A stretch of DNA of 64,000 nucleotides from Piromyces finnis (GCA_002104945.1 MCFH01000032.1:310001-374000); one strand, 5' to 3'; positions 1-11,217 are shown, counted from the stretch's first letter. Numbers and translations are program-made. The notes: generated by a model from the letters alone, not told the origin.

Positions 1-1
1 G

Positions 2-519
2 GTTGACGCTAAAGCAATCCCAAATATGAAATCAGAAGAAGTAATAAAATTTTTAATAGAAGTAATAACAAGACATGGTCCACCAGAAATAATTGTTACT
101 GATAATGGCAGTTCTATTATGTCCGATATTATTAAAATGATGATTGATCTATATGGATTATGGGCTCATTTTGTTTCTCCTCATCACCCACAATCTAATG
201 GTATGATTGAGAATAGAAACAGAGAAATAGTAAAAACTTTAAGACTCTTAATTGAAAATGAGTCTGAATGGGATGAATATCTACCATCTGTATTATGGCT
301 CTTAGAACTACAAAAATTCAAAAACTAAGTTTAGTAGTTTCGAACTTTTATATGGACGTAAAGACACTTGGTCATTAGAAATAATGTTTCCTGATATTTA
401 TAAAGATCCCAATGAAACAGAAGAAGAATATATATTTAGAAGATTCTTATGGCATCAAAATTGGGTAAAACAAGCTACTGAATATTATAATCATGCTAAT
501 CAATATTTGAACCTGTGTT
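2..519 (+). pseudogene. Ty3-type integrase fragment, frameshifted, open at left edge
   Basis: This is the C-terminal half of a retrotransposon integrase catalytic domain. The frame is open from the window edge and reads an AKAIPN stretch, a TDNGSS motif with the second catalytic Asp, and HPQSNGMIENRNRE with the catalytic Glu. Around position 310 the frame is lost: the continuation (TKFSSFELLYGR, then WVKQATEYYNHA) is in another frame and stops near 519. The FELLYGR segment normally follows the catalytic core in Ty3 and related integrases. It is a dead fragment whose start lies outside the window. It may belong to a different family from element A, because the sequence around the motifs differs from the integrases of elements B and C. 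Confidence 0.8.
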
Positions 520-869
520 AATTTTGTATAAGAAACTTTTTTACTAAAAACCTAAGTAAAACTAAAATAGAGTTTATTATAAAATATAATAAAAAAAAAT
601 ACTTATATAATTTTAAATACCTAGGTATAAAGGGTTAAAAATGCTTTTTAAGAAATTTTTATTTTGAAAGTTGAAACACCTAGGTATTTAAAATTATATA
701 ACTTTTTTATTGGATTCTAGTCTAGTTGGTGCTTCTTCAGGAAAAGACTAGAAGAAAAACCTGAATAATGATTAATTAAAAAACCAAATTGGTTTTGGAA
801 AAATATTATTTAATTTACTTTTTAATATTAGTGACTTAATTAATTTATATATATATTAAAACTAATCTA
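520..869. other. AT-rich spacer with a perfect 24-bp inverted repeat
   Basis: No gene is seen here. Positions 603-626 and 678-701 are perfect reverse complements over 24 bases, centred on CCTAGG, and are separated by 51 bases. The rest is AT-rich sequence between the integrase fragment and the LTR of element A. The arms could be the ends of a small inverted-repeat element or a transcript hairpin; no flanking duplication was recognised. Confidence 0.5.
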
Positions 870-1599
870 TGTAAAGATATAAAGTATATCTTTAAATTAT
901 TTAATAATTAATTAATAATTATTGAATAATAATTTTGATATTTTAATAAAAAAAAAATTGTTTATAAAATTTATTGTATAAATTTTATGGAATAATTAAA
1001 TAAAGATTAATTTTAAAATATCAAAGTTACAAATGAAATTTGGATAAATATTTAAATTAATGGATAATTAAATTTAAATATTTTAAATATTCAAATTAAA
1101 TCTTAAAAAGTTTTTATTTAATTAAAATTAGTTTAATAACTTTAGCGTAGTTTTAAATTAGCATTTTTAATTATAAATATATAATAAATAGTATTATTAA
1201 TATTTAATTAATATATAGGTAATAATACATGGACTGTATTCAATTTGCAGTTTACTCAAATTGAATCAAAAGTGTATTTAATTAGTTTTAGTTTAGTTTT
1301 ATTATTTTATTATTTAATTAAATTAGTATTAAATTAGTTTTGTTTATTTTATATTGAATATATGTATAATTAAATAGAATAGTATATTAAAATATAATTT
1401 ACAAAAAATATAAATGCATGTAAAATTTCTTGATTAAAACGATGTAATTGTTATTGACTATTATTTAGTTAATAACTAAATAAAATTAATAAAAGAGATA
1501 TTTTTAAATAGATTTTGTTTTTCTTGTTTCTTTTTATTTATTTCGTGTTTTATGTTTTATTGTAAAATTTTATAATCTGTTTTTTTATAAACTTTTACA
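870..1599 (+). repeat. 5' LTR of Ty3 element A (family A)
   Basis: The segment begins TGTAAAGATAT and ends TTTACA, and it matches the solo LTR at 12958-13692 almost base for base, which fixes both ends. It is followed at once by a primer site, a leader and gag, so it is the 5' LTR of element A. It has a terminal hairpin (AAAGATAT ... ATATCTTT), an inner inverted repeat (1238-1247 with 1257-1266), a TATA box at 1409-1415 and a stretch at 1444-1454 complementary to the primer site. The left flank atcta has no partner, because the element has lost its 3' end. Confidence 0.85.
1409..1454 (+). promoter_or_regulatory. LTR A promoter: TATA box and predicted transcript start
   Basis: TATAAAT at 1409-1415 lies 35 bases upstream of gtaattgttat (1444-1454). 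That 11-mer is the exact reverse complement of the 11 bases that follow the LTR. If transcription starts at 1444, the 5' end of the RNA can fold back on the primer site. Family C has the same spacing on the other strand. This is inferred from sequence, not measured. Confidence 0.6.
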
Positions 1600-1610
1600 A
1601 TAACAATTAC
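1600..1610 (+). other. Primer-binding site of element A, self-priming type
   Basis: ataacaattac directly follows the LTR end. It does not start with TGG, as tRNA-primed sites usually do. It is the exact complement of 1444-1454 in the same LTR. Element C carries the same 11 bases at the same place. Confidence 0.65.
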
Positions 1611-1673
1611 CTTTGTTCTAATAAAACACGTTATAAAATTTTTTAATAAAACATATTTAATAAAATTTTTTTT

Positions 1674-1925
1674 AGCTACCGCGTTTAAAGGAATATCTAC
1701 CGTGTTTTCAAGGTTATCTACTGCGTATTAAGGATTATCTACCGTGTTTTCAAGGTTATCTACTGCGTATTAAGGATTATCTACCGTGTTTTCAAGGTTA
1801 TCTACTGCGTATTAAGGAATATCTACAGTGTTTTCAAGGTTACCTACCGCGTCTAAAGGAATATCTACCGCGTTTTCAAGAATATCTACCGTATATATAG
1901 GAAAATCTATCGCGTTTTGGAGTTT
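1674..1925 (+). repeat. Tandem repeats in the leader of element A
   Basis: A unit of about 20 bases, alternating between a TCTACCGTGTTTTC form and a TCTACTGCGTATT form, is repeated more than ten times between the primer site and gag. Three copies of the roughly 41-bp double unit are nearly identical; the outer copies have drifted. Element C has a different short tandem repeat at the same place in its leader (28046-28170). Confidence 0.8.
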
Positions 1926-2157
1926 TATCGTACTTTCTGAGGATTTGTTAATCTAGTGCCTGTTACTCAAAGGTCTTCCAAATATTTATTATATTTAATT
2001 TTGTTATAATATTTTTAAGAGCTCGTCTAACACCGTTTGACAGGATAGAGTTACGACGACATCTTAACTTAAATATTATAAAAAATTAAATACTTATAAC
2101 ATAATCATATTGGAAGAAATAAATCATCTCTTAGATAATTTACATTTAAACGAAAAC

Positions 2158-3134
2158 ATGGAACGCCAAGGAGCGTCCTTGAGGATAGTCAATGATCCTC
2201 CAGTTTTCTCAGGCCGCAGACAAGAACTAGATGGGTTCTTGACTAGGGTTGAGCTAGCTATTGAAGCCAACCCTGATAGATTTGTTAGTGATGAAGCGAG
2301 AGTTCGCTTCTTGATATCCTACTTTGTTAATAGACCTCTAGAATGGGCTGCTCGTTTAAGACAAAATAACGACGCCGTTCTAAGGAACTATGATCAGTTT
2401 ATTGCTGCCCTTCGTACCAATTTCGGAGATCCGAATAATGATACGATTGTTGCAAATGGAAAACTATGCAACATTAAACAAAGAAAATTTGGCAAGGTGT
2501 TTGAATACATCAACGAATTCCAACGCGTTAGCCAAAATTCGAATTTCAACGAAGCAGCTAAAATATACATGTTCACAAAAGGATTACATCCGAAAATGCG
2601 TGAACATTTAGCTTTAGTTAATCCAAATCCCTCTCAGTTAGAGCGTCTTTATTCCGATGTCCTTAGTATTGAAAATCTTACTAAGAGAAATGATATCAGT
2701 GAATACTATATGACGCATCAAGACCGGAGAAATTATAACCAAAATGATCCTATGGATGTGGACTTATATAGGATCAGATTGGGTCAAAGAAAGGTTGATT
2801 ACTTCCCTCCTCATAGGAGTAATTATAATGAAAATAAAACAAATTGCACTGAGGCCAAGAAGAGGGGTGTTTGCTTTACTTGTGGAAAGGCTGGACACTT
2901 TCAATTTAATTGTCCAAACAAAAAGAAACCAAGAAATGTGAAAATTATCAAGAGATGCCATTCAGAAGACGATGCCAGCTCTTCAATCAAGAGAATTAAA
3001 AAGGAAAATCATAATTCCAGGGAAACCTCAAACATGTTTGAAATTTATAAAGGTGAAAAGAAAAATATCATCGATTTTTATATCAAAACCAATGATATCG
3101 ATGAAATCAAGGCTAGGGTACTTATTGATTCATT
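2158..3134 (+). CDS. Gag of Ty3 element A, with CCHC zinc knuckle
   Basis: This encodes the structural protein that forms the retrotransposon particle and binds its RNA. The N-terminal capsid part (PPVFSGRRQELDGFL, then EWAARL and YINEFQRVSQNSNF) matches the Gag part of element C closely, and a CX2CX4HX4C knuckle (CFTCGKAGHFQFNC) follows at about residues 240-253 from the ATG. The frame is open from a TTG at 2110, but the first ATG is at 2158, in the same place as the ATG in element C. The frame runs on into the protease and is lost just after the LIDS of its active site near 3131-3134; the shifted frame stops at 3231. In element C, Gag and Pol are one open frame. Confidence 0.85.
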
Positions 3135-5459
3135 TCTGGTTCCGATCTCAATTTCATCCATCCTGAGTTCGCACGAATCAATAATATTAAACTTTCAAAT
3201 ATTTCTGAACCTTTCAAGGTTTCTGGTTTAGGGCAAGGTACATCTACCGTGAAGAAGGAATCCGAAAAATGCATCCTCCGTTTGAGAAATCACTACGAAG
3301 TCATTCAATTATATGCACTTAGAATTCCTGAAGTTGATATAATTCTTGGTGTACCTTGGATAGAAAAACATTGCCCTGTCTACTACCATGATTCTTCCAA
3401 AATTGCCTTTAGCTCTATATACTGTGCCAGGCATTGTAATGTGGGAAGAAGAAAAAACAAGAGTAGCACAAAGGAATCCAAGAAAGAAAAAATATCATCA
3501 AGAAAAGGAAAAGAAGCTACTCAAGACGATGAAGATGAACAATCCTCTTATAATGACTTTGATTCATGCAATCATCATGAATCCTCCTATAGCGACTCCA
3601 GTGACGATGAAGAAACTTTAAGTATTAGAGGCCGTAGAACCTCTGTTAAAACCATTAGTGATTTAGATAGTTTTGATAAAATTAAATTTAGTGATAGTTT
3701 ACATAACAATAATAATAATAATAATTGTAATTTTAAATGTACATGTAATAATATTAATTGTATTGATGATAATTTAAATAAAGATAATAATTCGGTCCCC
3801 GGACCAAAACAATACTCATTTTCAAAAAAAGTGTTTAATAATAACAATTATTGTGTAATAAATTCAGATAGAAACCATTTATCTTGTAATATTATTAATA
3901 AATGTAAAACTGAAAATAATAATTTAAATAAAGATAAAAAATCTGTTGATATTCCAAAACAATATTTATTATTTAAAGAGGTTTTCAATGAAAAGAATTG
4001 TGATATTTTACCTCCACATCGTGAATACGATTGTGAAATCAGGTTAAAGGATAATTCTAACTTGTTTTATGGTCCTCTTTATCCTTTAACAGAGGCAGAG
4101 AGAGATGAATTAAAAAATTATATTAATGAAAATTTAGAAAAAGGTTTCATTAGGAAATCTACATCTCCTGCCGGTGCACCTGTTTTATTTGTCAAAAAGA
4201 AAGATGGGTCATTAAGACTTTGCGTTGATTATAGGAAGCTAAATGATATGACCATTAGAAATTCATATCCTCTTCCATTAATTGGTGACTTATTGGATAG
4301 AGTGAAGGGTGCGAAGTACTTTACTAAATTGGACTTAAAGTCTGCTTATAATTTAGTAAGAATCAAAGAGGGTGATGAATACAAAACTGCCTTTAGAACA
4401 AGATATGGGCATTTTGAATATCTCGTCATGCCTTTTGGTTTAAAGAATGCACCAGCTACTTTCCAACATTTCATAAATGATGTCCTTAGTGATTACTTGG
4501 ATGATTTTGCTATATCATATATTGATGATATTCTAATATACTCAAATAGTCTAGAAGAGCATCATGAACATGTTAAAAAAGTATTGAAAAAATTATTAGA
4601 AAATAATTTATATGTAAAGTTAGAGAAGTGTGAGTTTGATGTTTCAGAAACCACTTTTCTTGGTTATGTATTATCCAAAGATGGTCTGAAAATGGATAGA
4701 GATAAAGTTAAAGCTATCCTCGACTGGCCTGTTCCTACAAATGTTAAAGAAGTCCAATCTTTTATTGGATTATGCAATTATTATAGAATTTTTATTAAAG
4801 ACTTTGCAAAAATCGCAAGTCCTTTACATAAACTTACTAGGAAAAATATTCCTTTTAATTGGGCTTCTGAGTGTCAAAACGCATTTGTTACACTTAAGAA
4901 GGCTTTTACTTCTGCTCCTATTTTAATGAACCCTGATAGCAACAAACCTTTTATTGTTGAGACTGACGCTAGTAACTTTGCAGTCGGTGCAATTCTTTCA
5001 CAAGAGTTTGAAGGGAAGTTGCACCCTATTGCTTTTATTTCATCTAGCTTAACCAAGTCTCAAAGAAATTATCAAATTTATGATAAAGAGTTGCTCGCTA
5101 TCAAAGTGGCTCTCGAAGAATGGAGACACTATCTGGAAGGTGCAAAGCATCAGTTCGTCATTTATACTGATCATAAGAATTTAACTTTCCCAAGAAAGCC
5201 TGAAATGCTCTCACAAAGACAGATAAGATGGTATGAATTCTTATCTAGATTTGATTTTAAGTTAATATATAGGGCTGGAAAAAAGTGTGGCAAACCTGAT
5301 TTGTTATCCAGACGTAGTGATCACATTTGTAATGATAGTAATAATAATAGAATTAATAAAAACATTGAATGTAGTAATTTTAGTTGTAATTTTATTTCAT
5401 GTAATGTAATTAATACTTTTAATAAAGATGATTCTTTAATCAATTCTATTTTATGTTAA
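3135..5459 (+). pseudogene. Pol of element A: protease, RT, RNase H; integrase missing
   Basis: The frame resumes at the SGSDLNF of the protease active site and stays open to 5459. After a low-complexity Asn/Ser/Asp linker come reverse transcriptase (KKDGSLRLCVDYRKLN, MPFGLKNAPATFQ, and the YIDDILIY catalytic box) and RNase H (ETDASNFAVGA, YDKELLAI, YTDHKNL, ending PDLLSRRSDH). It copies element RNA into DNA. The frame stops at LINSILC. Element C continues there into the integrase, so the integrase and 3' LTR have been lost at the junction with the copia remnant. A net shift in the protease separates it from Gag. The copy is not autonomous. Confidence 0.9.
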
Positions 5460-5519
5460 ATTATAATTATTATATTTAGTTATTAATAATTACTAACTAA
5501 TTAAAAATATAAACTATAA

Positions 5520-5793
5520 TTATTTTATAATAAATTTTAAATTATTTTTATGTATTTTATTTTCACACACACCCAAAGTTATAAATTCATTGTTTTTATA
5601 TAATAAACTATATCTAAATATTTTCATTTTATTTTTATTTAAGTGTTTAGTAAACCCATCTGCTAAATTTTCTTCTGACTTTATATATTCTAGACTAATT
5701 TTATTTTCTTTAATTAATTCTCTTACTTTATGATACTTAATATCAATATGTTTTGACTTTGGATTAATTGCTTTATTATTTGCGTTATAAATA
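5520..5793 (-). pseudogene. Copia RNase H, C-terminal part
   Basis: The minus strand reads YNANNKAINPKSKHIDIKYH, then KVRELI and SEENLADGFTKHL, the end of the copia RNase H domain. The SKHIDIKYH box and the ADGFTK box are typical. The solo LTR at 5794-6376 interrupts the domain just before YNANNK; the preceding residues are found on its far side. Confidence 0.8.
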
Positions 5794-6376
5794 TGTAAAG
5801 CCAGACAGAAAACCGAATAGATTAGGATATTTAACCTATTACAATAACAACACAAAAGATAAAATATGGTTTATAAAAATAGTTTTTTTATTAATTTATT
5901 GTAATAAAATTGTTAATAACAATTACATAGATAAAATGATGAAAAATATCTTCTATTTATATTTTTCCTAAATACATTTATTTTATATTATAACTATTTA
6001 TTTCTTATATATTATTATTTAAAATCTACACTAAAATCTTAATTATTAATAAATATTTAAACTATAAATATTTTTAGTAAAATACAATTGGCAATTCAAA
6101 TTATGTACTATTCAATTTGAATATGTGCCCATGTATCATTGATATATTAATCATTTAATAATTATATATTATTTATCTATTTCTATTATAAAACAATACT
6201 AAAACTAGGGGTTTAAATTGAGAAATTTAATTTATTTTGTTTTAAACTTTAATCATTAATAAATAAATTATGTCCCATTTTCTTTTTTTGTAATATAATT
6301 CGTGTAACTTTAATGTAACTTAAGCCATAAATATAATTGTTTAAGATATCAATCTGTGGCGTTTGATATCTTTACA
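5794..6376 (-). repeat. Solo LTR, family C, in the copia RNase H
   Basis: Read on the minus strand it starts TGTAAAGATATC and ends with TTTACA; it is 583 bp and clearly related to the 604/605-bp LTRs of element C, but diverged. It is flanked by the duplication aaata (5789-5793 and 6377-6381). Removing it rejoins the copia RNase H. Recombination between two LTRs of a full insertion is the usual origin of such a solo copy. Confidence 0.9.
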
Positions 6377-6381
6377 AAATA

Positions 6382-7011
6382 GTTGCTTGATTATCAATAT
6401 TGATTTTTAAACATTCTTCCTTTATTTCTAATTCACTAAATATATTTCTACCACAAAACTTGCTTTGAGCATTCACAAAGTCCATAATATTATGCTTCGG
6501 CGGTTGAAGTTGATACATATTTTTGCAGTTTTGAGTACCAGCTAGTTGGTCCATTTCCCAATAAAAATACAAATCCAGTGGTAGATTTTCTAATTTCTTC
6601 ATCTCCCCCATAATCTACAAAAATCCTCAAATCTAAGTTTCTTTTAAAATGGATTCCATAATGAGGATTTTCTTTCAGATATTTGAATATCTGTAAAACA
6701 TTCTTCCAATTTTGGAGAGTAGGATTCTGTGAGAACTTAGATGCTTTGGTTACTGAAAATAAAATGTCTGGACGAGTACCTATGGCTAAATATAAAAGAC
6801 TTACTATTGCAGCTCTATAAGTAGTAGGGTTAAAAGGTTGATCAAATTGTTCATTATTCTTGATTGGTGTAGTTGTCTTTGATCCTCTGTAGTTTTCTAA
6901 ACCAAATTTATGTAATATATCCTTTAAATACCTTTCTTGATGTAACAAATACCCATCTTTTAACGTTTCTACTTTAATTCCTATGATGAAGTTTGCATCA
7001 CCAACATTCAT
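6382..7011 (-). pseudogene. Copia RT C-terminal part and RNase H
   Basis: The minus strand reads NFIIGIKVE, YLLHQERYLKDILHKFGL, YLAIGTRPDILFSV and KSTTGFVFLLGNGPTSW, the connection and RNase H parts of copia Pol, then STSTAEA. A frameshift near 6490 separates this from FCGRNIFSELEIKEEC and IDNQATI. In intact elements the D of the KSTTG-region box is preceded by an aligned Asp (here FVDYGGDEEIRKSTTG). Confidence 0.85.
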
Positions 7012-7703
7012 TATAACATATTTTTCTTTAATTAATTTAATTGTCTTATCTATTTCTTATTTTTTACCAGTTATTAGGATGTCATCAACATATATTCCAA
7101 CTAAGCAAACTAATTTATTGTTTTTGGTCTTTATAAATATGCATGGTTCGCTAACTAATTTCTGAAAGCCTAGTTCAATGAGAGTATCGCTGATGTTGTT
7201 ATTCCATTCTCTTGCTGCTTGTTTTAAGCCATATAACGCTTTATTTAATTTCCAAAATCCTTTTTTATACATTTTATCATCTTCAGGTGCTTTCATATAT
7301 ATATCCTATTTTAAATCTGAATATAAATATGCGGCTTTGACATCTAATTGATGGATTTTATAATTCTTAATTGCTGCTATTCCTATTAGAATTCTTAATG
7401 AGTCTTGTTTTAGGGTAGGAGAAAAAGTTTCATTGTAGTCTTCTCCATATTCTTGTGTGAAACCTCTGGCTACAAGTCTAGCTTTGTATTTTTCTATCTC
7501 ACCAGTGCTATTCCTTTTGATTTTAAATACCCATATTGAATCAATACTATTTCTGGAACTTCATCTATTCTTTTGAACACTTTTCTTTCTTTCATGTTTA
7601 GTAGTTCGGCTTCTATTGCTTTTATCCACTTATCCTTATCTTTTCTTTTAAAGATATCACTATAAGAATTTGGTTCCTTGATTTGTGCTATTGTTAGCGC
7701 CAC
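7012..7703 (-). pseudogene. Copia reverse transcriptase, N-terminal and catalytic part
   Basis: The minus strand reads KWIKAIEAELLNMKERKVF (the usual start of copia RT) from 7703, then KGFWKLNKALYGLKQAAREW and the catalytic VGIYVDDILITG between 7296 and 7057. The pieces lie in different frames with stops between them, so the enzyme is dead. The YVDD box distinguishes it from the YIDD box of the Ty3 elements in this window. Confidence 0.85.
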
Positions 7704-8816
7704 TTCCTTAATTTTCTTCTTTTCTGGCTCGTGTTCATGTGGCTTACTAACCTTTTCTTCTATGACATCTTCACTTGGAACAAATTTTCGCTTTCTTGAA
7801 AAATTCTCTTCCTTTGGTGGATGATTTTATTTAATTTAAAATTTTTATTGGATTTTAATTTTCTATTTAAATTTCTTTTATTTAAAAAATTTTGTTTTGA
7901 TATTTAATTTTTTCCTATCAAAAAAATTTTTCTTAAAACTATCTTTACTGATTGGATCTTTAATTCCTTAATTTCATTTTTATCTTTTAAATTTCTCAAA
8001 TTATATTTCTTTTTACTTTAATTATTTAGATTATTGTCCTTTTCATCAGAATTATTATTGAATTTAAACTTGTCATCAGAAATTTTGATATTTTCTTTAT
8101 TCAAATTTCTTTTACTTCATTCTCATTTATAAGTACGTAATATTTCTTACAATGTTCTTCATTCTCATAATTTACATTTAAATTTGAATAATTATTTTCT
8201 ATTCTTTTACTATTATTTTCATTTATATTCTTCAATTTTACAATTTTCAGTTTCATCAACATTATTATACTTTAAATTATTTTCTTCCAAGGTAGAATTA
8301 TATTTTTTTTTGTTATTACTTATATTGTTGTTGTTACTTTATGGAAAGTCGTTATTGTTTTCTTTTTCTTTATTGGTTTCACCTATATATTCCATTTAAA
8401 TACTTGTTTCTATTTCTTTATTTTCTTCCATTTCTTCACTTTTCTGGTATTTATTTTTATTTAAGTATCCTTTTTTTCTTTTAGTTTAATATAGTCTAAG
8501 AGATTTAAGTCTTCTCTTCTTCTGAGTCACTAATTCTATTATTCATGATATTGTCTTATACTCATATTACTATCATTAGTGTATTCTTTATTTAATAATG
8601 ATGTGAGTTTATCCAACTTTTCTTCTATATTTTTATATTTTTCTCCATAATTAGTTTTATCAGAGTATTTCCAGGTTGTCATTCATTAAATTATCATTTA
8701 CATTTGAAATGTCTTTTTCCTTTTTGTCTTTATTATAGTTTTCATTCTTTTTCTCATACAGATAATTAAAATTCCTTACTTGAAAAGTTCCTGTATCTTG
8801 ACTGTATGTTTCATTA
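7704..8816 (-). other. Copia linker between integrase and RT, decayed
   Basis: No conserved domain is seen. Low-complexity Asn/Lys/Glu-rich sequence on the minus strand with many stops sits where copia elements have a variable linker between integrase and RT. It is very T-rich on the plus strand. Confidence 0.5.
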
Positions 8817-9700
8817 TTATTTTCTTTTTTTTAAATCATAATTGTAGTCACCAGGTTCTTCTTCTATAAAACCTACGACTCTTTTCACTTTAATTTTTCT
8901 TGATTTTATGTCGAATATTCTGTATCCTACTGAGGATTCATCATATACGATTAAGATTCCCTCCTTAGTCTTGTCATGAAATTTCGGAATATTACTGTCA
9001 TCTAAATAATATACTTTGCATCCAAAAACTCTTAAATTATTATAATCAACTTTTCTATTGTACATTAATTCAAATGGTATTTCCCCATTAAGTCCACTGT
9101 GAGGAACTCGATTATGGACATAATTCGCTGTTTTCACAGCATCTTCATAAAAGCAACGGCACAATTTTGCATCCATTAACATTGAAGTAGAAGGTTTTAT
9201 TAACCTTCCATTAAATCTTTCTGCTCTTCCATTCTGTTCCGGATTTCCAGGGACTGTGAATTGTTGAATTATTCCATATTCATTACATAACTCCTTAAAG
9301 TTATTAGAAGTTAATTAAGTTCCATTATTAATTTGGATGATAGTTCATTGGTTTTTTTATTCAACCAATTTCCAAACTCTTTGAAAACATCAATTTTATT
9401 CTTGACAAATATTACCCATCCATATCGACTGTAATCATCTAAGATACTTAAAAAGTATACATTGTCATGAATTGATGGTGTGATTGGATCTACCAGATCG
9501 ATGTATACTAGTTCCAAAACAGTAAACACTCTACTATTTGATCTTTTATGAGGGATTTCTTTCATTTTTCTTCTCATGCATATTGCACAATTGTGAATAT
9601 TGTTCTTTTCATCATTATTGTTGAAATTCATATGCCCAATTCTTCTATGCCAGTATTCTCCATTGTTTCGTACATTATTGCACTTTGAATAATTATTAAT
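8817..9700 (-). pseudogene. Copia GAG-pre-integrase and integrase
   Basis: From right to left the minus strand reads EYWHRRIGHMNF (start of the GAG-pre-integrase zinc region), CAICMRRKMKEIPH (its cysteine pair), VYIDLVDP (first catalytic Asp), FLSILDDYSRYGWVIF, then after a break NPEQNGRAERFN with the catalytic Glu, and YVHNRVPHSGLNGEIPFELMY, a classic copia box. Stops occur near 9310 and 9183. The protease that should precede it is not seen. Confidence 0.85.
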
Positions 9701-10370
9701 AGTTTATTTTATTTACCACTTGATTGGGTAAATGAAATAAACTTTCTATATATTTAATAACCATTAATATATGGTTATGCATTATTTCCATCCAATAATT
9801 GCTAACCAGAATATATGATTTCAATTGAAATATATATGGGCAATTTTATGGCCACATATATTTCTTACACTATTAGAAAAATTGATATTGTCTTAATGAT
9901 TAATACTTAAGACAGTAATATGGATCACTCGGGTTTGACTCACACCATGATTTAAAATTTATTTTAAATATTTAATAATTTATTTATAGCACATAGAAAC
10001 TTATAGAATTTACTCGAAAAAAAGAATAAGTTCGAATATTCGAAAAAATAAAATATTTTTATATTTTTATCAAGGGATTCATTTTATGTAATTTTTAATT
10101 AATTTAAAGAACAGTTTAGAAAGATAATTGAATTTTTTGATTTAACCACATTTAATTTAGAAAAATATAAATATGAATGGTTTGAATCAAAAATTGAATT
10201 TTTTGTGTTTTTATTAACTTTTAATTTTATTAAAAAACAAAACATTATTAATAAAAAATAATTAAAAAATTAAATAAATAATTGACTTATAGGGAATAAA
10301 AAAAACCTTTTTCTATATAAATTTTATTAATTTCTACATTTATAAATATTTATATAGATAATTCGTTACA
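9701..10370. repeat. Probable diverged family-B-like LTR and a hairpin within the copia
   Basis: This stretch replaces the copia protease region. Positions 9701-9717 and 9727-9743 form a 17-bp stem with one mismatch. From about 9865 the sequence resembles the family B LTR: a perfect 7-bp stem (9890-9896 with 9907-9913), then GGTTTGACTC at the same distance as GAGTTTGAGACC in family B; the stretch ends TTCGTTACA at 10370. No TG start or target duplication was found, so the limits are uncertain. Confidence 0.45.
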
Positions 10371-10776
10371 ATCTTTTTGATTATTGATACTAGTAGTTGA
10401 TCTTGTAGTATTATTAGAATTTGATGTATTAGTATATTGTGTACTAACGCTATTGTTCATTATATTATAATTTTTACTATAATTAACATTGCTACCATTG
10501 TTATTATTATTACTGTTAAAATTATTATTTATTTTTGTATTATGGAGAATAATAGTTATTTGAATATTTTGTTCTATTATAATTATAATTTGAATTATTA
10601 ATTATTATTAGTACGACGGTAATTCATAGATGAAATACTAGCTCTAAAATTTGGACCATTATGAATTTCGTAGTATCTTTCAGCGATTTCCATAGCATCT
10701 TCAATTGATTTTAGGTCTGCAAATGCGACTTTTTCATAAACATCATTTTGTGCAACTAAAGAAAATTCATAGCCAT
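10371..10776 (-). pseudogene. Copia Gag, C-terminal part
   Basis: The minus strand reads YEFSLVAQNDVYEKVAFADL, then EDAMEIAERYYEIHNGPNF and MNYRRTNNN, followed by Asn-rich sequence with stops. It continues the Gag fragment at 18193-18576 across the insertion of element B; dropping one gccat restores the frame there. Asn-rich tails are common in this genome's element proteins. Confidence 0.7.
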
Positions 10777-11207
10777 TGTAACGAATCGTAGAAATAATGA
10801 AATTGTCTTAGTGTTAGTAACTAAGACTTTGGTCCGAATGTCTTGAGTTTGAGACCTCTAAATTACTTTCTTTATTTATTTTATTTTAATTTTTTATTTT
10901 GATTTTTTTACCAACACGAAATTCTTTGATTGGTTAAGAAATTTAAGTTGCAAAAAATCTTTTAAATTAATTTTAAAAATTTTTATATAAATACGAGTGA
11001 ATTTTTCTAAATAATTTAAAAAAATTGAGTTTTTATTAATTAATAAATTATTGTTAAACACTAACCTATTAAGTTAGAAATTGTGTGTTTTTAATAATAA
11101 TTTTAAATATTAATAATTAACAGTAATTAAAAGTGTTTTATATTTACTAAGTTATTTTAGTAAATTATTATAAATTTCTTTTATTGTTAAGAACACATTT
11201 CTTTACA
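10777..11207 (+). repeat. 5' LTR of element B (family B)
   Basis: It runs from TGTAACGAATCG to CTTTACA, 431 bp, next to the target duplication gccat. It contains a perfect 7-bp stem near its start with tRNA-gene-like A-box and B-box words, a TATA box TATATAAATA (10984-10993), and gagtttttat (11027-11036), the complement of the primer site. Confidence 0.92.
10984..11036 (+). promoter_or_regulatory. LTR B promoter: TATA box and predicted transcript start
   Basis: TATAAATA at 10986-10993 lies 41 bases upstream of gagtttttat (11027-11036). That 10-mer is the reverse complement of 11208-11217, which follows the LTR directly. The layout matches families A and C although the actual bases differ. 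Confidence 0.55.
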
Positions 11208-11217
11208 ATAAAAACTC
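11208..11217 (+). other. Primer-binding site of element B, self-priming type
   Basis: ataaaaactc directly follows the 5' LTR and is the exact complement of 11027-11036. It is not a TGG-type tRNA site. Confidence 0.55.

Noticed and set aside
2110-2157. Upstream TTG starts of the Gag frames of A (2110) and C (27820)
   Set aside because: Both elements have an ATG at the matching place 14-16 codons further in (2158 and 27778), and the extra residues are not needed for the capsid fold.
8184-8399. Plus-strand Phe/Leu-rich frame
   Set aside because: It is the complement of the Asn/Lys-rich copia linker and carries no domain.
9861-10370. Complete solo LTR with target duplication
   Set aside because: Only the head motifs and the TTACA end could be aligned; no TG start and no matching 5-bp flanks were found, so it is listed only as a probable diverged LTR.
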